A stretch of DNA of 7,506 bases from contig DMFR01000371.1 of NCBI GenBank assembly GCA_003450125.1, positions 1 through 7,506 on the forward strand, read 5' to 3'. The notes beneath the pieces are model-generated. The model had not been told where the DNA came from, ran no database searches, and was given only the letters and a program-made list of their open reading frames with translations. Both the position numbers and the translations under genes were made by a program. This document shows positions 5,742-7,506 of the stretch, piece after piece. Every line of letters starts with the position of its first letter. Position 1 is the stretch's first letter. The DNA comes from Prolixibacteraceae bacterium. Its GTDB lineage: Bacteria > Bacteroidota > Bacteroidia > Bacteroidales > Prolixibacteraceae.

Positions 5742-5769
5742 GACGGACAGCTCGTCATTTAGTTACAGC
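5742..5769 (-). promoter_or_regulatory. ECF-type autoregulatory promoter of the sigma gene
   Basis: On the minus strand GCTGTAAC (5769-5762, core GTAAC 5766-5762) is followed after 16 bases by CGTC (5745-5742), within CTGTCCGTC. CGTC lies 28 bases before the sigma ATG, the same distance as in front of the barrel gene. The -35 box lies inside the last sense codons of the S41 protease gene and the spacer covers its stop codon. TCCGT/ACGGA around the -10 box could form a small hairpin. Confidence 0.65.
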
Positions 5770-7389
5770 TTGGGTTAATATTTGTTGCATGGGAGTTTTT
5801 GATTTTTCGACGGCTTCCTGCAATACCTTATCAATGTTTTTAATAATGGGGTAAAAACCTTCTTCTCCAATAATGTTCCGGGCAATGTATGCCTTTACCT
5901 GATTGTCGATCAGTGCAGAAGAGACCTTCAAATCTCCATTGTTGGCTGCAACCCCTTTCTTGGCGGCAAAAGCCACAAATTGGGGAAGGATATCCTCGTG
6001 CTGGAAATACTTTTCAAAATCAGAACTGTTGCTCAATTTGGAAAGAATCTTCCGGTTTGAATCGGCATAATCGAGTGCAAACTGGTAGACCAATCCCTTT
6101 TGTGTAACTTTCGAATAGTAGGGTGAAAAACCCAGTGTATCGGCGGGAATGAAGTAATCGGGCATGATACCACCTCCTCCCCGGACAATCCTTCCGGCTA
6201 AGGTGGAGTATTTCGTTGTGTCTTTAGACAATGTACTGTCCACCTTTTGAAATTGGCCATGAACTGCACGATCCATAAAGTCTTTATAATAGGCATCGGT
6301 GCCCTTATCGTATGGTTTCTGGATACATCTTCCGCTTGGGGTATAATAACGGGCAACAGTCAGACGAAGGGCGCTACCGTCGTTAAAAGGAATTTGTTCC
6401 TGAACAAGGCCTTTTCCAAATGAACGTCTACCCAATATCCAACCACGGTCGTTATCCTGAATGGCACCTGCAAATATTTCACTGGCAGAAGCAGAAAAAT
6501 CATCAATGAGCACTTCAATCCCTTTGTCACGATAAGTCCCTTTGCTGTCTGCATTGAATGTCTTGCGGGGCTGTGAATTTCCCTGGGTGTAAACAATCAG
6601 TTCACCCTTATCCAGGAACTCATTCACCATTTTAATCACGGCATTCAAATAGCCGCCAGGGTTACCGCGTAAATCAACAATGACATTTTTCATTCCCTGC
6701 TGATCCAGTTTTTTCATTCCATCCATGAATTCCTCATAGGTGTGTTCTCCAAAGCGGCTTACCTTGATAAATCCAGTAGTAGGATTGATCATGTAACTCA
6801 CATCCACACTATAGATAGGGATGTCACCTCTTACGATGTCGAAGCCAAAGAGGTCTTTGTATCCCTTTCGCTTGACCCCTACATTGACTTTGGTTCCTTT
6901 TTCTCCACGCAGCTTGGCCAGCACTTTTTCATTCTTCAGGCCTTTACCTGCAAGCAGAGTATCGTTAACAGTCACAATGCGGTCCCCGGGTAAGATCCCT
7001 ACTTTCGAGGAGGGTCCTCCTGAAATCACATCGACCACCATTACCGTGTCGTTCTGAATGGAGAACTGTACACCGATTCCCCCGAAGTTACCGCGCATTT
7101 CTTCTTCCACTCCCCCCAATTCTTTGGCCGGGATATAGGCCGTATGAGGATCGAGGCTTTTCAGAAGCTTGGGAATAGCCCTTTCCACCAAGGTATCCGT
7201 TGAAATGGAATCAACATAGGAACTGTGAATCAATTCAACAATGGCGTCCAGTTTATTGGATCCTGATTGTGAAGAAACCGTCTGATGAGCCCCTGAATTA
7301 CGGCTGAGCCTGTTGCCGATCAACATTCCGACAACTACTGCCAATGCCAGCAGAAAGGGGATATAAACTGAGAATTTCGTATTTTTCAT
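5755..7389 (-). CDS. S41 family C-terminal processing peptidase (CtpA/Tsp type)
   Basis: A 544-residue serine protease that in this family trims or degrades envelope proteins from their C-termini. An N-terminal hydrophobic segment (about 8-25) is a signal anchor or uncleaved signal peptide, placing the enzyme in the periplasm. Before the PDZ domain lies the family phrase LLKSLDPHTAYI (75-86). The PDZ domain (about 103-176) includes GGIGVQF and GILPGDRIVTVN. The S41 core follows, with NVIVDLRGNPGGYL (235-248), the nucleophile Ser301 in FSASASEIFAGA, and the base Lys326 with Gln330 in SFGKGLVQ. The Ser-to-Lys gap of 25 and Lys-to-Gln gap of 4 match B. subtilis CtpB, and Asp312 fits the E. coli Prc Asp441 position. 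The C-terminal region (about 400-544) is helical and of usual length. It starts 19 bases after the dCMP deaminase stop, and its end overlaps the sigma promoter. Confidence 0.95.
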   Translation of the reverse strand: MKNTKFSVYIPFLLALAVVVGMLIGNRLSRNSGAHQTVSSQSGSNKLDAIVELIHSSYVDSISTDTLVERAIPKLLKSLDPHTAYIPAKELGGVEEEMRGNFGGIGVQFSIQNDTVMVVDVISGGPSSKVGILPGDRIVTVNDTLLAGKGLKNEKVLAKLRGEKGTKVNVGVKRKGYKDLFGFDIVRGDIPIYSVDVSYMINPTTGFIKVSRFGEHTYEEFMDGMKKLDQQGMKNVIVDLRGNPGGYLNAVIKMVNEFLDKGELIVYTQGNSQPRKTFNADSKGTYRDKGIEVLIDDFSASASEIFAGAIQDNDRGWILGRRSFGKGLVQEQIPFNDGSALRLTVARYYTPSGRCIQKPYDKGTDAYYKDFMDRAVHGQFQKVDSTLSKDTTKYSTLAGRIVRGGGGIMPDYFIPADTLGFSPYYSKVTQKGLVYQFALDYADSNRKILSKLSNSSDFEKYFQHEDILPQFVAFAAKKGVAANNGDLKVSSALIDNQVKAYIARNIIGEEGFYPIIKNIDKVLQEAVEKSKTPMQQILTQAVTK

Positions 7390-7408
7390 TTTCTATAAAC
7401 TTTTGATT

Positions 7409-7506
7409 TTATGCTTCCATATCAATCTGGATGACTGCAATATGGGCCTGTTTCAATAAATTAATTCCATCTTCAAGCCGGTAACTATCGTAAAAAACCA
7501 CTCTTT
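7409..7506 (-). CDS. C-terminal fragment of a dCMP deaminase family protein
   Basis: The window edge cuts this minus-strand gene; only its last 31 codons and TAA stop are present. The readable tail contains VVFYDSYRLEDGINLLKQ followed by AHIAVIQI, which resembles the C-terminus of Bacteroidota (deoxy)cytidylate deaminases of the ComEB type. Those enzymes convert dCMP to dUMP for dTTP synthesis. The zinc-binding HAE and PCxxC motifs would lie outside the window, so activity cannot be judged. The gene ends 19 bases before the S41 protease start on the same strand, an arrangement I recall as common in Bacteroidota, which supports the call and co-transcription. Confidence 0.7.
   Translation of the reverse strand, partial: RVVFYDSYRLEDGINLLKQAHIAVIQIDMEA

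Overview
The window looks like chromosomal DNA from a member of the Bacteroidota, probably Bacteroidales or a relative. The signs are a TTTG/TAnnTTTG promoter in front of the first gene, no strong Shine-Dalgarno sequences, proteins that read like Bacteroidota families (PorT-like outer-membrane barrel, ECF sigma with an 'LSEAQVKVYIYRAR' helix-turn-helix, cysteine-free anti-sigma-like protein), and a dCMP deaminase gene followed by an S41 protease. This placement is inference; no marker gene is complete enough to name a genus.

Layout. At the left (1-1310) one plus-strand gene encodes an AAA+/STAND-type ATPase (COG1672-like). It has its own promoter and lies between two copies of a REP-like palindrome. 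Everything else is on the minus strand. In transcription order from the right edge these are: the tail of a dCMP deaminase gene, an S41 C-terminal processing protease (7389-5755), an ECF sigma factor (5713-5228), a membrane anti-sigma-like protein overlapping it by 4 bases (5231-4182), and an outer-membrane beta-barrel protein (4120-3248) closed by a strong intrinsic terminator (3224-3189). After a roughly 200-base intergenic stretch of short repeats comes a second minus-strand pair: peptidase E (3015-2308) and an RlmF-type 23S rRNA methyltransferase (2277-1300). The last codons of rlmF run into the right-hand palindrome.

The most interesting part is the sigma/anti-sigma/barrel unit. The sequences in front of the sigma gene and the barrel gene share a two-box element, GCTGTAAC then CTGTCCGTC, with 16 or 17 bases between the GTAAC and CGTC cores. 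In both cases the CGTC core lies exactly 28 bases before the ATG. This is what an autoregulated ECF promoter serving both the sigma gene and its envelope target would look like. The anti-sigma-like protein carries two copies of one cytoplasmic module 66 residues apart. The barrel has a His/Asp/Cys-rich patch after its signal peptide. A reasonable model is an envelope-stress or envelope-sensing circuit in which the inner-membrane protein holds the sigma factor and release switches on both the circuit and the barrel.

A separate oddity is the RlmF homologue. Its catalytic NPPF motif reads NPPT, so it may have lost or changed activity. I saw no CRISPR array, tRNA, rRNA, transposase or phage gene.
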